DNA of 8,124 bases from Opitutaceae bacterium (GTDB taxonomy: Bacteria > Verrucomicrobiota > Verrucomicrobiia > Opitutales > Opitutaceae): contig SXZN01000058.1 in NCBI GenBank assembly GCA_005787865.1, positions 1-8,124 on the forward strand, read 5' to 3'. Shown piece after piece: positions 1 to 6,591 of the stretch. The notes under the pieces are model-generated. The model saw only the letters and a list, made by a program, of their open reading frames with translations. It had not been told where the DNA came from and searched no databases. Position 1 is the first letter of the stretch, and each line of letters starts with the position of its first letter. The translations under genes and the position numbers were made by a program.

Positions 1-410
1 AGCCAGGCGAGGGTATTAGAGCGTTCGACGCCGAGGAGGGTGATTTCAACTTCGGTCGGTTGGTTACTGAAGACTAATGGTTCAGCGATTCCACAATTAA
101 AATGATCCTCTGGCAGTGGGAAAAAATCAACACTCTGCCTCCCATTAATTGTCAGGCGCAGACCGAGTGGCCCCGTAGCTTCAGCGTGATCTAGAGTGGC
201 CGGTAGGACAAAGCCGTTTACATAAAAATTACGAATGGGGGTGCCAGCCGGTAAACGCACTCGAGCGCAGTCACGCAGCCAGAGTGTGTCGGCATTAACC
301 TCCATCCCGCGTCGATCGCGGGAAAGTCCTTCGACGGAATAATCTGTCAGTAAATTGGCGGGCGTGCTCATGGCTTCCTCCCGTTGTTGCTGCCATGGTA
401 TCTTTTCATA
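1..410 (-). repeat. Beta-rich module copy 3 within the giant GT2 (truncated by window edge)
   Basis: Residues 762-897 and onward outside the window. Landmarks: YYEKIPW, LWLRDCARVRLP, GTPIRNFYVNGFVLP, LGLRLTING, FFPLPEDHFNCG, VEITLLGV. It is the most divergent of the three in its first third: the SAYTL-GVY-DW strand is replaced by DYSVEGLSRD. It shares with copy 1 a GWRLRP-type lead-in (743-748) about 20 residues upstream. Further copies may follow beyond position 1. Confidence 0.85.
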
Positions 411-2693
411 GTAAATTGAGCTATCGACTACGAGGGTCGAGGTGGATGCTGGCCGCAAGCGCCAACCGAGTTGCAGGGCCAGCGCGTTGAGCCCCTTGGG
501 CTTAAGCCGATCGACTAGGGTTGGCGCTGGCTGCTCGTGACGACTGAGTTGCTGCGGCTGAGCCTGCTTAAAGTCATAAATTACATGGCGATCATCGACT
601 ATCTGCGCCAGGCGGAGTCGCTGATTTAAGTGGTACGACTCCGGAGGCGTTGAGCGCCAGCTAGCCCCGATTCGATTGCGGTCATTAGAATTTTCGACGC
701 CGAGGAGAGTGATTTCAATTTCTGTGGCGACTTCGGTCCCGACGATAAGCTGGTCAATTCCGCAATTAAAGTGGCCGACCGGTAATGGGTAGAAATCAAT
801 GCTACGGGCATCGTTTACAGTAAGGCGTAGTCCCAAGGGGCCCAAGCTGCTTGGCTCATCAGCTACCTGCGGCAGAAGGAATCCATTAACAAAAAAATTA
901 TGGGCTGGGGTGCCGGGGGGTAAGCTGAGCTTAGCCCGATCGCGCAGCCATACGGTGTCGCCATTGACTCCACTCGTCCAGTCGCGGTAAACCCCATGCA
1001 AAGTGTAGGCAGAAGCCGGATGATTTTTAGTCGCCGAATCAGTACTGGCTGCAGACCACTGCAATTCTTCGTAGTAAAGCGGTCCTTTCAGATTTTTGCT
1101 TACTGGCGCAGCCGGTGGTTGCCGCTCGATTAAGTCAGTCGGCCGGGAGTTGGGTTTTTGACTAATCTCAGGAAAACGCAGGCGATCCAGTCGATTATCT
1201 AAGCAGTGCGTCGCTGGGGGCACTCGGCGGCGGCGGCGGATCTCATGGGTTTTGGTGTAGGCGAAATCATAGATCGGCTGCTTATCGCCGACGATTTGAG
1301 CGAGGCGTAGTCGGCGATTGAGCGGGTGTGATTGATACGCCACGGCCCAGGCCCGCCATTTTAGCGGCAGTGGCCATTGGCTAATGCGCTGGGCCAACTG
1401 AGCAAAAGCGTTGGCGCGTTTTACGCCCAAGAGGGTGATCTCGATTTTGGTCTCCTCGTCGCGGGTGACCAGGGGGCGATCTAGACCGCAATTAAAATGG
1501 CCGGTGGGGAGCGGGAAGAAATCGAGGCTTTGGGCCCCGTTGATCGTAATGCGCAGACCCAGTTGGCCCGCTGCTGGCGGTTGATCAGACGAAGGCGGGA
1601 GCAGAAATCCATTAATGAAAAAATTACGAGCCGGCGTGCCGGCGGGCAGAGTCAGTTGGGCTCGGTCGCGGAGCCAGACGCTGTCAGCATTACTGGCCTT
1701 GGACCAATCATGGTAGACGCCGCGTAAGGTATAAGCGGAGGGTGGGTAAACCACCGGCTTAATGGTGCCAGCTAGTCGTTGCTGCCAATGGAGCTCTTCA
1801 TAATGCAGCGCGCTGTCGAAGGCCAAGGCGATGGCCCGCGGTGGGCGGGTGCGCCAACCGGCCCGATAGGCCAGGGCGCTGAGTACAGTGAACCCATTAA
1901 CCGAGCTCGGGTTAGTAAAAAATTGGCGAATAATATTTTTTGCCCAGCATTGATCGCCCAAAGCGATAATCTCTTTTCGCCAGCGGGCAAACAGGCGCTG
2001 GGTGTTAGCCTCATCCGCTAGGCTGACGGGCCCGCGTGAGGCGCGAATGTGATGACGCACGACCGACTTAAACGCGACGACCACGTCATAACCGCGCTGG
2101 GCGAGTCGCCAGCAGAGATCAATGTCTTCACCCCCATTACGAAAGGATTCATCAAATCCACCCTCGCGTAAAAACGTTTCACGCGGGAGTACGCAGCAAG
2201 CGGCCGTTACCGCGGGCACCGTTCGCTGCGCGCACATTAAACGGCTAAGGCTCCGTGGTTGCCAGTGGCTGTGCACTAATTTGGCGGCCGAGGAAATTTC
2301 GATGCCGGTATGATCGATCACCCCCGTGGCCGCATTGATTTGAATATTGCCGACAATACCTGGCCGCTGACTTGAGTGCAGGGCAGCCTGCATGGGTTCA
2401 AGCCAGCCAGGGAGCAGCGCGAGATCATTGTTAAGCAAGAAAATCAGCTCGCCTTGAGCCGCCGCGGCACCGCGGTTGCACGTTCCGGCAAAGCCCAGAT
2501 TTTTTTCGTTAAGTAAAAAGCGACAAGGAGACGGGAGGCTGGCGAGCCAGTCGCGCGTGCCATCCGTGGAACCGTCATCAACAAAAATAATCTCATGCGT
2601 GAGATGAGCCGGCACGGTCGCGCGTAAACTGGCCAACATGGCCTGGGTCAGGACCAGGCCATTATAGAGCGGAATGATGAACGATACCTTCAT
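1..2693 (-). CDS. Giant family 2 glycosyltransferase with three tandem beta-rich modules (C-terminus outside window)
   Basis: Hand translation from the ATG at 2693-2691 stays open to the window edge: 897 residues with no stop, so the 3' end is missing. Residues 1 to about 235 are a GT-A, family 2 domain. It begins MKVSFIIPLYNG, has FVDDGSTDG (37-45), LLNND (86-90, the DXD-like metal/nucleotide site), a VGNIQ segment (114-118) and the acceptor-side motif FRNGGEDIDLCWR (184-196). This resembles O-antigen and rhamnan glycosyltransferases, which move a sugar from a nucleotide donor to a growing glycan in the cytoplasm. Donor and acceptor cannot be read from sequence. Residues from about 265 on hold three copies of one module (starting near 298, 541 and 762) and no obvious membrane segment. 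The ATG lies one base after the preceding GT2 stop (TGA-C-ATG), with no Shine-Dalgarno, so translation is probably coupled. The family assignment is firm; the role of the C-terminal part is unknown. Confidence 0.9.
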   Translation of the reverse strand, partial: MKVSFIIPLYNGLVLTQAMLASLRATVPAHLTHEIIFVDDGSTDGTRDWLASLPSPCRFLLNEKNLGFAGTCNRGAAAAQGELIFLLNNDLALLPGWLEPMQAALHSSQRPGIVGNIQINAATGVIDHTGIEISSAAKLVHSHWQPRSLSRLMCAQRTVPAVTAACCVLPRETFLREGGFDESFRNGGEDIDLCWRLAQRGYDVVVAFKSVVRHHIRASRGPVSLADEANTQRLFARWRKEIIALGDQCWAKNIIRQFFTNPSSVNGFTVLSALAYRAGWRTRPPRAIALAFDSALHYEELHWQQRLAGTIKPVVYPPSAYTLRGVYHDWSKASNADSVWLRDRAQLTLPAGTPARNFFINGFLLPPSSDQPPAAGQLGLRITINGAQSLDFFPLPTGHFNCGLDRPLVTRDEETKIEITLLGVKRANAFAQLAQRISQWPLPLKWRAWAVAYQSHPLNRRLRLAQIVGDKQPIYDFAYTKTHEIRRRRRVPPATHCLDNRLDRLRFPEISQKPNSRPTDLIERQPPAAPVSKNLKGPLYYEELQWSAASTDSATKNHPASAYTLHGVYRDWTSGVNGDTVWLRDRAKLSLPPGTPAHNFFVNGFLLPQVADEPSSLGPLGLRLTVNDARSIDFYPLPVGHFNCGIDQLIVGTEVATEIEITLLGVENSNDRNRIGASWRSTPPESYHLNQRLRLAQIVDDRHVIYDFKQAQPQQLSRHEQPAPTLVDRLKPKGLNALALQLGWRLRPASTSTLVVDSSIYYEKIPWQQQREEAMSTPANLLTDYSVEGLSRDRRGMEVNADTLWLRDCARVRLPAGTPIRNFYVNGFVLPATLDHAEATGPLGLRLTINGRQSVDFFPLPEDHFNCGIAEPLVFSNQPTEVEITLLGVERSNTLAW
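570..1073 (-). repeat. Beta-rich module copy 2 within the giant GT2
   Basis: Residues 541-708. It keeps every landmark of copy 1: YYEELQW, SAYTLHGVYRDW, VWLRDRAKLSLP, GTPAHNFFVNGFLLP, LGLRLTVND, FYPLPVGHFNCG, IEITLLGV and LNQRLRLAQIV ending IYDF. It is preceded by an arginine- and proline-rich linker (about 480-535). It lacks the GWR-x-RP lead-in found before copies 1 and 3, so the linkers are not equal repeats. Confidence 0.85.
1263..1802 (-). repeat. Beta-rich module copy 1 within the giant GT2
   Basis: Residues 298-477 of the giant glycosyltransferase. Landmarks in order: HYEELHW, SAYTLRGVYHDW, VWLRDRAQLTLP, GTPARNFFINGFLLP, LGLRITING, FFPLPTGHFNCG, IEITLLGV, then LNRRLRLAQIVGDK ending IYDF. 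Over the 112-residue core (319-430) I hand-counted 69 identities with copy 2, without gaps. Alternating hydrophobic residues and the closing R-R-L-L-A pattern suggest a beta-sandwich similar to accessory domains attached to many bacterial glycosyltransferases. That structural reading is an inference. Confidence 0.85.
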
Positions 2694-2694
2694 G

Positions 2695-4077
2695 TCAGGC
2701 TATTGGGGCTAGCAGTCGTAGTCCTAGGAATATCACGGCAAGCTGGCGTGGATCTTGCGGGGTGATTAAAGCCTGAGTATAATAGAAGGTTAATTGATTG
2801 GGGCCTACGCGTAAATTGAGGAGAGCAGTGAGGCGCTCTTTTTGGTTGATGCGTCCAAATGAGTGGCTGCACACCGGTGTGCCATTGAGTTCGATGTGGA
2901 CAGTTTGATTTGCAGAATAAGTGAGGGCATCGGCAATTAGCTGCATTGATTGGGCTTGATTGGCCGAGATGCTTAACTGAGTGGCAGGGGCGTAGCCCCA
3001 ATGGAAGGGAGGCAAGAAGGCTTCAGGTACGGGGCCCTCTAACGGACCCCAGCCATTAAGGGGATCAAAGCCGGTGAAGGCTTCCTTGCTATCGGCGAAA
3101 TGCTGGAATGGAACGTCCTTCGCTGGAAGCTCGCTGATCACGGGGGCATCATCGGCTGATTCATTTTTGGCATCAGCAGAAAGATCAAGCAGGCGCCCAT
3201 GGCTGGTGGCTAATTTATCCAAAAAAGGCAGGAGCGCGCGGGCTAATCGTCCCCAGCCCTGGGCTAATTGATCATAGCGCGGTGGCGTGCCTTGATAAAC
3301 GATTGGTCGCAAACGCAGCGTATGTATGGGTTGATAGATGGTCGCAAAAAATAGCGCAGGATCTTCTGCGAGCAGTTGAAACCCTAAACGATAATGTTCA
3401 TCGAGTCCCGCATGGCTGCGGCCGCGGCTTAATTTTTGTAATTCTGCCAAGACAACTCGCAAAATTTGATGTTGGGGTGAGCGGAGAGCTAAGTGGGCGA
3501 GATGAAATGCCTCGGGCATTGGTTGGTCGGGGAGCGCTTGATTTTCTCGATAGAGAGCATGGCTCCCTTTACCGGCTGAAACTGCAGGGTTAAGCGCGAG
3601 TGCTCGCGGGATGATAATTTTTTTTGTTCGGGAGGCTTGGCTTTGGCAATAACGCAGGCGGAGGACGGGATTTGTTTGAGTGGAATCATCCGCTTCAGTT
3701 GGGCAATAATTGAGGAGGGGGAGGCTAGCCGGTCGATCCGCGGCTAACCCGCTGAGGATTTTCTCTAAGTCGGCGCGATTAGGCCCGATTAGAATTTCAT
3801 CGGCATCCAAAGGGAAAATCCAGTCGGCTTGCTGGGTGTCAGCCGCTAATTTTGTTAGATAGTTGCTGCGGATTTGTTGTAAATTGCCCAGGGCTTTGTC
3901 GGTGAAAAGGGTGAGGGCAAGGCCTTCGGCTTGCAGTGCGTGAAGAATTTGCCGGGTGCCATCAGTGCTATCGTGATCAAAAATAAAATGATGATCCACC
4001 CGGGCTAAGGTATGGCGCACAAAAGGCTCGATGATATCGGCCTCATTTTTTACGATGGAGACTGCGACGAGGCGCAT
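2695..4077 (-). CDS. Family 2 glycosyltransferase with C-terminal beta-rich domain, 460 aa
   Basis: The N-terminus, with VSIVKNEADIIEPFVRH (6-22), DHDSTDGT (34-41) and FPLDADEIL (88-96), marks the Glyco_tranf_2_4-like branch of GT2. The DADE at 91-94 is the expected metal/nucleotide-diphosphate site. HLAHLALRSPQH (192-203) matches the conserved histidine plus RS-x-x-Q segment usual near the end of the catalytic region in this branch. Residues about 360-460 form a separate beta-rich domain ending with DPRQLAVIFLGLRLL (442-456). That ending is of the same general type as the modules in the next gene. No membrane segment or signal peptide is seen. It is preceded by a 78-nt gap after rmlA and followed after one base by the giant GT2. 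The start at 4077 is the only one that keeps the whole first beta strand. It has no Shine-Dalgarno. The sugar specificity is unknown. Confidence 0.88.
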   Translation of the reverse strand: MRLVAVSIVKNEADIIEPFVRHTLARVDHHFIFDHDSTDGTRQILHALQAEGLALTLFTDKALGNLQQIRSNYLTKLAADTQQADWIFPLDADEILIGPNRADLEKILSGLAADRPASLPLLNYCPTEADDSTQTNPVLRLRYCQSQASRTKKIIIPRALALNPAVSAGKGSHALYRENQALPDQPMPEAFHLAHLALRSPQHQILRVVLAELQKLSRGRSHAGLDEHYRLGFQLLAEDPALFFATIYQPIHTLRLRPIVYQGTPPRYDQLAQGWGRLARALLPFLDKLATSHGRLLDLSADAKNESADDAPVISELPAKDVPFQHFADSKEAFTGFDPLNGWGPLEGPVPEAFLPPFHWGYAPATQLSISANQAQSMQLIADALTYSANQTVHIELNGTPVCSHSFGRINQKERLTALLNLRVGPNQLTFYYTQALITPQDPRQLAVIFLGLRLLAPIA

Positions 4078-4093
4078 AGGGGCAGCTTGCCAG

Positions 4094-4111
4094 TCTGCTA
4101 TTAAAAGCAGA
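4094..4111 (-). other. Small hairpin in the leader of the 460-aa GT2 gene
   Basis: A perfect 6-bp stem (TCTGCT / AGCAGA) around a 6-nt A/T loop, ending about 16 nt before the start codon at 4077. There is no T-run after it, so it is not a standard terminator. It could affect initiation, but a stem this short may be chance. Confidence 0.25.
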
Positions 4112-4138
4112 GCAAAAACTTTATTACCAACTGGTGGT

Positions 4139-4153
4139 GGGCTGGCTCAGCCC
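4139..4153 (-). other. GC-rich hairpin just after the rmlA stop
   Basis: On the coding strand GGGCTG-AGC-CAGCCC forms a 6-bp GC-rich stem with a 3-nt loop, starting two bases after the rmlA TAA. No T-tract follows, so intrinsic termination is not supported. It may protect or pause the transcript between the sugar-nucleotide genes and the glycosyltransferases. Confidence 0.35.
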
Positions 4154-4155
4154 GC

Positions 4156-5079
4156 TTACGTGAGTAAGCGCTTCAAATAGGCGCCGTAGGCTGATTTTCC
4201 GAGCTTCTTGATATTCGCTTCCAGACCGGCGCGGTCGATCCAGCCTTGTTTATAGGCAATCTCCTCAAGGCACGCAATTTTGAGGCCCGTGCGATTTTCG
4301 AGGACGTGGACAAATTGAGCCGCCTCAATCAGCGAATCATGCGTACCGGTGTCGAGCCAAGCGGTGCCGCGGCCGAAAATTTCTACATGGAGGCGACCGC
4401 GTTCGAGGTAGAGGCGATTAAGATCGGTGATTTCTAATTCACCGCGCGCGGAGGGCTTGAGGCTGCGGGCCAGAGTAACGACATCGGCATCGTAGAAATA
4501 GAGGCCGGGTACTGCGTAGTTGGATTTTGGCTGGGCGGGTTTTTCTTCGAGGGAGAGGACGCGGCCATCGGGGGCGAATTCTACGACGCCATATTCCGTG
4601 GGGTTGGCGACGTGATAGCCAAAGATGGTGGCGCCGGCGGTACGGGCGGCGGCTTCGGTGAGGGAGTTAACGAACTCCGCACCATAGAAAAGATTGTCGC
4701 CCAGCACGAGGGCGGAGGTTTCTTTGCCCGTGAGGAAACCGGTGTCCCCGGCGATATGGAATGCCTGGGCCAGGCCATCTGGGCTCGGCTGTTCGGCGTA
4801 ACTCAAGGTGAGGCCAAGATTAGAGCCATCGCCGAGCAATTTGCGAAACAGGGGGAGGTCCGTGGGCGTGGAGATAATGAGGATCTCACGAATGCCCGCG
4901 AGCATCAGCACTGAAAGCGGATAATAACTCATCGGCTTATCGTAGACCGGCATGAGCTGTTTGCTCACGGCGATCGTCAAAGGATAGAGGCGAGTGCCCG
5001 AGCCACCAGCGAGGATGATACCGCGGCGACAAGAGGCTAGAGGCTTAGGGTGGTGGGGCGGTGAGGGGTGCTGGGTCAT
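4156..5079 (-). CDS. rmlA: Glucose-1-phosphate thymidylyltransferase (RmlA)
   Basis: It makes dTDP-glucose from glucose-1-phosphate and dTTP, the first step of dTDP-L-rhamnose synthesis, in the cytoplasm. Using the ATG at 5079 gives 307 residues. The signature loop LAGGSGTRLYPLT is at 23-35, followed by SKQLMPVYDKPM (39-50). GDN (127-129) supplies one metal aspartate, EEKP (178-181) is conserved, and WLDTGTHDSL (241-250) supplies the second metal aspartate (D243). The catalytic core is complete and typical in length. Odd feature: about 18 extra residues, proline- and histidine-rich (MTQHPSPPHHPKP), precede the first beta strand. They are encoded partly by the inverted-repeat arm at 5060-5089, which also contains the start codon. 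An in-frame ATG further upstream (5145) overlaps the four-helix gene and is less likely. No Shine-Dalgarno is present. The stop of the four-helix gene is 10 nt upstream. Confidence 0.96.
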   Translation of the reverse strand: MTQHPSPPHHPKPLASCRRGIILAGGSGTRLYPLTIAVSKQLMPVYDKPMSYYPLSVLMLAGIREILIISTPTDLPLFRKLLGDGSNLGLTLSYAEQPSPDGLAQAFHIAGDTGFLTGKETSALVLGDNLFYGAEFVNSLTEAAARTAGATIFGYHVANPTEYGVVEFAPDGRVLSLEEKPAQPKSNYAVPGLYFYDADVVTLARSLKPSARGELEITDLNRLYLERGRLHVEIFGRGTAWLDTGTHDSLIEAAQFVHVLENRTGLKIACLEEIAYKQGWIDRAGLEANIKKLGKSAYGAYLKRLLT

Positions 5080-5089
5080 AGGTGATGGG
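5060..5089. repeat. Distal inverted-repeat arm of the four-helix cassette
   Basis: Reads on the + strand as G-rich GGGT units (GGTGAGGGGT, then CTGGGTCAT, then AGGTGATGGG). Aligned to the minus-strand reading of 5448-5477 it differs at only six positions (4, 11, 12, 19, 21, 25). It contains the rmlA start codon on the minus strand, and a + strand ATG at arm position 26-28 matching the four-helix start codon in the other arm. Confidence 0.8.
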
Positions 5090-5452
5090 TCAAGGCTTGC
5101 TGCGGGCTTTGATAAGTGAGCCAAGCATACGTCCGATATCTGCACAAGTGACTTCCAACTGAGTGAATTGCTCTGGATCTAAGGCACCTATATCGCGGGC
5201 GATCTCTAATTGCGTTCGGAGTTCTGCCAGCGAGCCTTTGGCGATATAGAGAAAACGAACGGAGTCTTTATTGGTGTCCCGTTCGTCGCCTTCTGCGATA
5301 TTTGAGGGGATTGATACCGCCGATCTTTGGATTTGGTCACGCAGACCAAAATCCCGCGCCAGTGGACCGCTGGAAGTTAATTTATAGATGGTGACAGCCA
5401 AGTCCTTGGCGCGCTGCCAGACTCGGAGATCGCGGTAGCCTTCGGTGCCCAT
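5090..5452 (-). CDS. Four-helix-bundle protein, S23 / 23S rRNA intervening-sequence family
   Basis: The 120-residue product is typical in length and motifs: YRDLRVWQRAKDLA (6-19), the central LRDQIQRSAVSIPSNIAEG, then FLYIAKGSLAELRTQLEIA. These are the hallmarks of the family (Pfam 23S_rRNA_IVP) that folds as a four-helix bundle and forms oligomers. Relatives are encoded in 23S rRNA intervening sequences, and the accessory protein Avd of diversity-generating retroelements has a similar fold. The molecular function of stand-alone members is not established. There is no reverse transcriptase or rRNA here. The start ATG lies within an inverted-repeat arm, 13 nt after the rmlB stop; the gene ends 10 nt before rmlA. 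The reading frame is intact and in operon orientation. It has no evident connection to rhamnose synthesis. Confidence 0.92.
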   Translation of the reverse strand: MGTEGYRDLRVWQRAKDLAVTIYKLTSSGPLARDFGLRDQIQRSAVSIPSNIAEGDERDTNKDSVRFLYIAKGSLAELRTQLEIARDIGALDPEQFTQLEVTCADIGRMLGSLIKARSKP

Positions 5453-5477
5453 AACCCAAGACCCATTACCCCTGACC
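5448..5477. repeat. Proximal inverted-repeat arm of the four-helix cassette
   Basis: On the minus strand it reads GGTCAGGGGT, AATGGGTCTT, GGGTTATGGG, a run of imperfect GGGT/ATGGG units. It pairs with 5060-5089 in inverted orientation (24/30). It contains both the rmlB stop codon TAA and the four-helix ATG. Confidence 0.8.
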
Positions 5478-6536
5478 TTTCCCCAGGCGCTCCCTAGAAT
5501 ATTTTTTGTCCGTTATCTCCGCTGCCCAGTTGCGATTTTTTAGGTACCAGTCGACGGTCTTTTCTATGCCGCTGGCGAAGTTTTCGCGCGGGGCCCAGCC
5601 GAGTTCGGATTGCAGCTTAGTCGCATCGATCGCGTACCGGCGATCGTGACCAGGCCGGTCAGCGACATAGGCAATTTGTTGAGCATAGCCCTTGCCGTCG
5701 GGTCGAGGGGCTTTGCGATCGAGGAGTTCGCAGATTTTTTTAACGATGGCGATATTAGGTTGTTCGTTCAGCCCGCCAATATTGTAGGTCTCGCCGGTTC
5801 GGCCTTTTTGCAAGACGAGCCAGATGGCGGCCGCGTGATCCTCTACATAAAGCCAATCGCGGATTTGCATGCCATCGCCGTAAACAGGGAGAGGTTTTTG
5901 CTCGAGAGCATTGAGGATAATCAACGGGATCAATTTCTCGGGAAAATGATAGGGGCCGTAATTATTAGAACAGTTCGTCGTAAGTGTGGGCAGGCCGTAC
6001 GTGTGTTGGTAGGCGCGTACGAGGTGATCGCTTGCCGCTTTCGAAGCGGCGTAAGGGCTATTGGGTTCAAAATTATGTTGTTCGGTGAAGGCCGGCGCCC
6101 CGAGGGCCAGCGAGCCATAAACTTCATCCGTCGAGACATGGAGAAAGCGGAAAGCGCTTTTTTCGGTGGGTGGCAGACTGTTCCAATGTTTCTTGGCGTT
6201 GTTGAGGAGACGCAGGGTACCAACAACATTGGTTTGGATGAACGGCTCCGGCGAATCGATCGAGCGATCGACGTGGGATTCGGCCGCAAAATTCACGATC
6301 GCATCAATGGCATGGGTGGTCAGCAAGCGGGCGACGAGCGCATCATCACTAATATCGCCGTGAGCGAAGACGTAGCGAGGATCACCCGCTAGGTCTGTTA
6401 GATTCGCCGGATTGCCGGCGTAGGTGAGGGCATCGAGGTTAACCAGCTTGGTGAGCGGCGAGCCTTTTTCAGCCAGACGCTGCCGAATAAAATTAGAGCC
6501 GATAAAACCGCAACCACCGGTGACGAGTAAGTTCAT
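5466..6536 (-). CDS. rmlB: dTDP-glucose 4,6-dehydratase (RmlB)
   Basis: It converts dTDP-glucose to dTDP-4-keto-6-deoxyglucose using bound NAD, the second step of the dTDP-rhamnose pathway. It is a 356-residue extended short-chain dehydrogenase, normal for RmlB. The NAD-binding loop GGCGFIGSN is at 7-15. HVSTDEVYGS (133-142) carries the dehydratase Asp-Glu pair (137-138). The catalytic YAASK gives Tyr162 and Lys166. NNYGPYHFPEKLIP (191-204), DGMQIRDWLYVEDH (221-234) and ADRPGHDRRYAID (292-304) are strongly RmlB-like. The last residues (LGKGQG) are encoded in and beside the inverted-repeat arm, suggesting the native C-terminus was altered by a few residues. The start is certain because the first beta strand follows at once. 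It has an A/T-rich leader (ATTTTAAC) without a Shine-Dalgarno. The leader follows the GxxExxY cassette by about 17 nt. Confidence 0.97.
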   Translation of the reverse strand: MNLLVTGGCGFIGSNFIRQRLAEKGSPLTKLVNLDALTYAGNPANLTDLAGDPRYVFAHGDISDDALVARLLTTHAIDAIVNFAAESHVDRSIDSPEPFIQTNVVGTLRLLNNAKKHWNSLPPTEKSAFRFLHVSTDEVYGSLALGAPAFTEQHNFEPNSPYAASKAASDHLVRAYQHTYGLPTLTTNCSNNYGPYHFPEKLIPLIILNALEQKPLPVYGDGMQIRDWLYVEDHAAAIWLVLQKGRTGETYNIGGLNEQPNIAIVKKICELLDRKAPRPDGKGYAQQIAYVADRPGHDRRYAIDATKLQSELGWAPRENFASGIEKTVDWYLKNRNWAAEITDKKYSRERLGKGQG

Positions 6537-6553
6537 GTTAAAATAAAAAAGGA

Positions 6554-6590
6554 TTAACCGCGAAGGGCACGACGCTGCGCGAAGGTTATG
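6554..6590. repeat. Distal inverted-repeat arm of the GxxExxY cassette
   Basis: The + strand reading begins TTAACCGCGAAGGGCACG and ends GCGCGAAGGTTATG. It is built of loose GCGAAG-like units, just after the GxxExxY stop. It differs from the opposite arm at nine of 37 positions and keeps an ATG at the very end on the + strand. Confidence 0.82.
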
Positions 6591-6591
6591 T

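Larger units (their letters stand above)
5060..5477 (-). mobile_element. Putative insertion cassette: four-helix-bundle ORF between 30-nt imperfect inverted repeats
   Basis: This 418-nt unit consists of the four-helix ORF flanked by arms 5060-5089 and 5448-5477, which match at 24 of 30 positions in inverted orientation. It lies exactly at the rmlB/rmlA junction, two genes usually adjacent in rhamnose operons. The rmlB stop (5468-5466) is inside one arm and the rmlA start (5079-5077) inside the other, as expected if it was inserted and overwrote the original junction. There is no transposase and no convincing target duplication, so mobility is inferred. Homologues of the ORF are known from intervening sequences in 23S rRNA genes, which supports a history of inserting into other genes. 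Confidence 0.5.

Noticed and set aside
2690..3001. A 103-codon minus-strand frame overlapping the 3' end of the 460-aa GT2, and a similar + strand frame at 3282-3593
   Set aside because: Both are out of frame with a well-supported glycosyltransferase and have no family features.
4078..4155. Intrinsic terminator between rmlA and the 460-aa GT2
   Set aside because: Two short hairpins are present but neither is followed by a T-tract on the coding strand, and the genes are close and co-oriented.
4612..4914. A Gly/Glu-rich + strand frame opposite rmlA
   Set aside because: It is antisense to the conserved nucleotidyltransferase core; the composition reflects rmlA codon use.
5090..5452. Part of a 23S rRNA intervening sequence or a diversity-generating retroelement (Avd)
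   Set aside because: The flanks are protein genes, not rRNA. No reverse transcriptase, template repeat or variable repeat is present in the window.
5610..6392. A 260-codon open frame on the + strand opposite rmlB
   Set aside because: It lies wholly inside rmlB on the other strand, has no recognisable domain, and rmlB is complete with all catalytic motifs. It is a codon-bias shadow.
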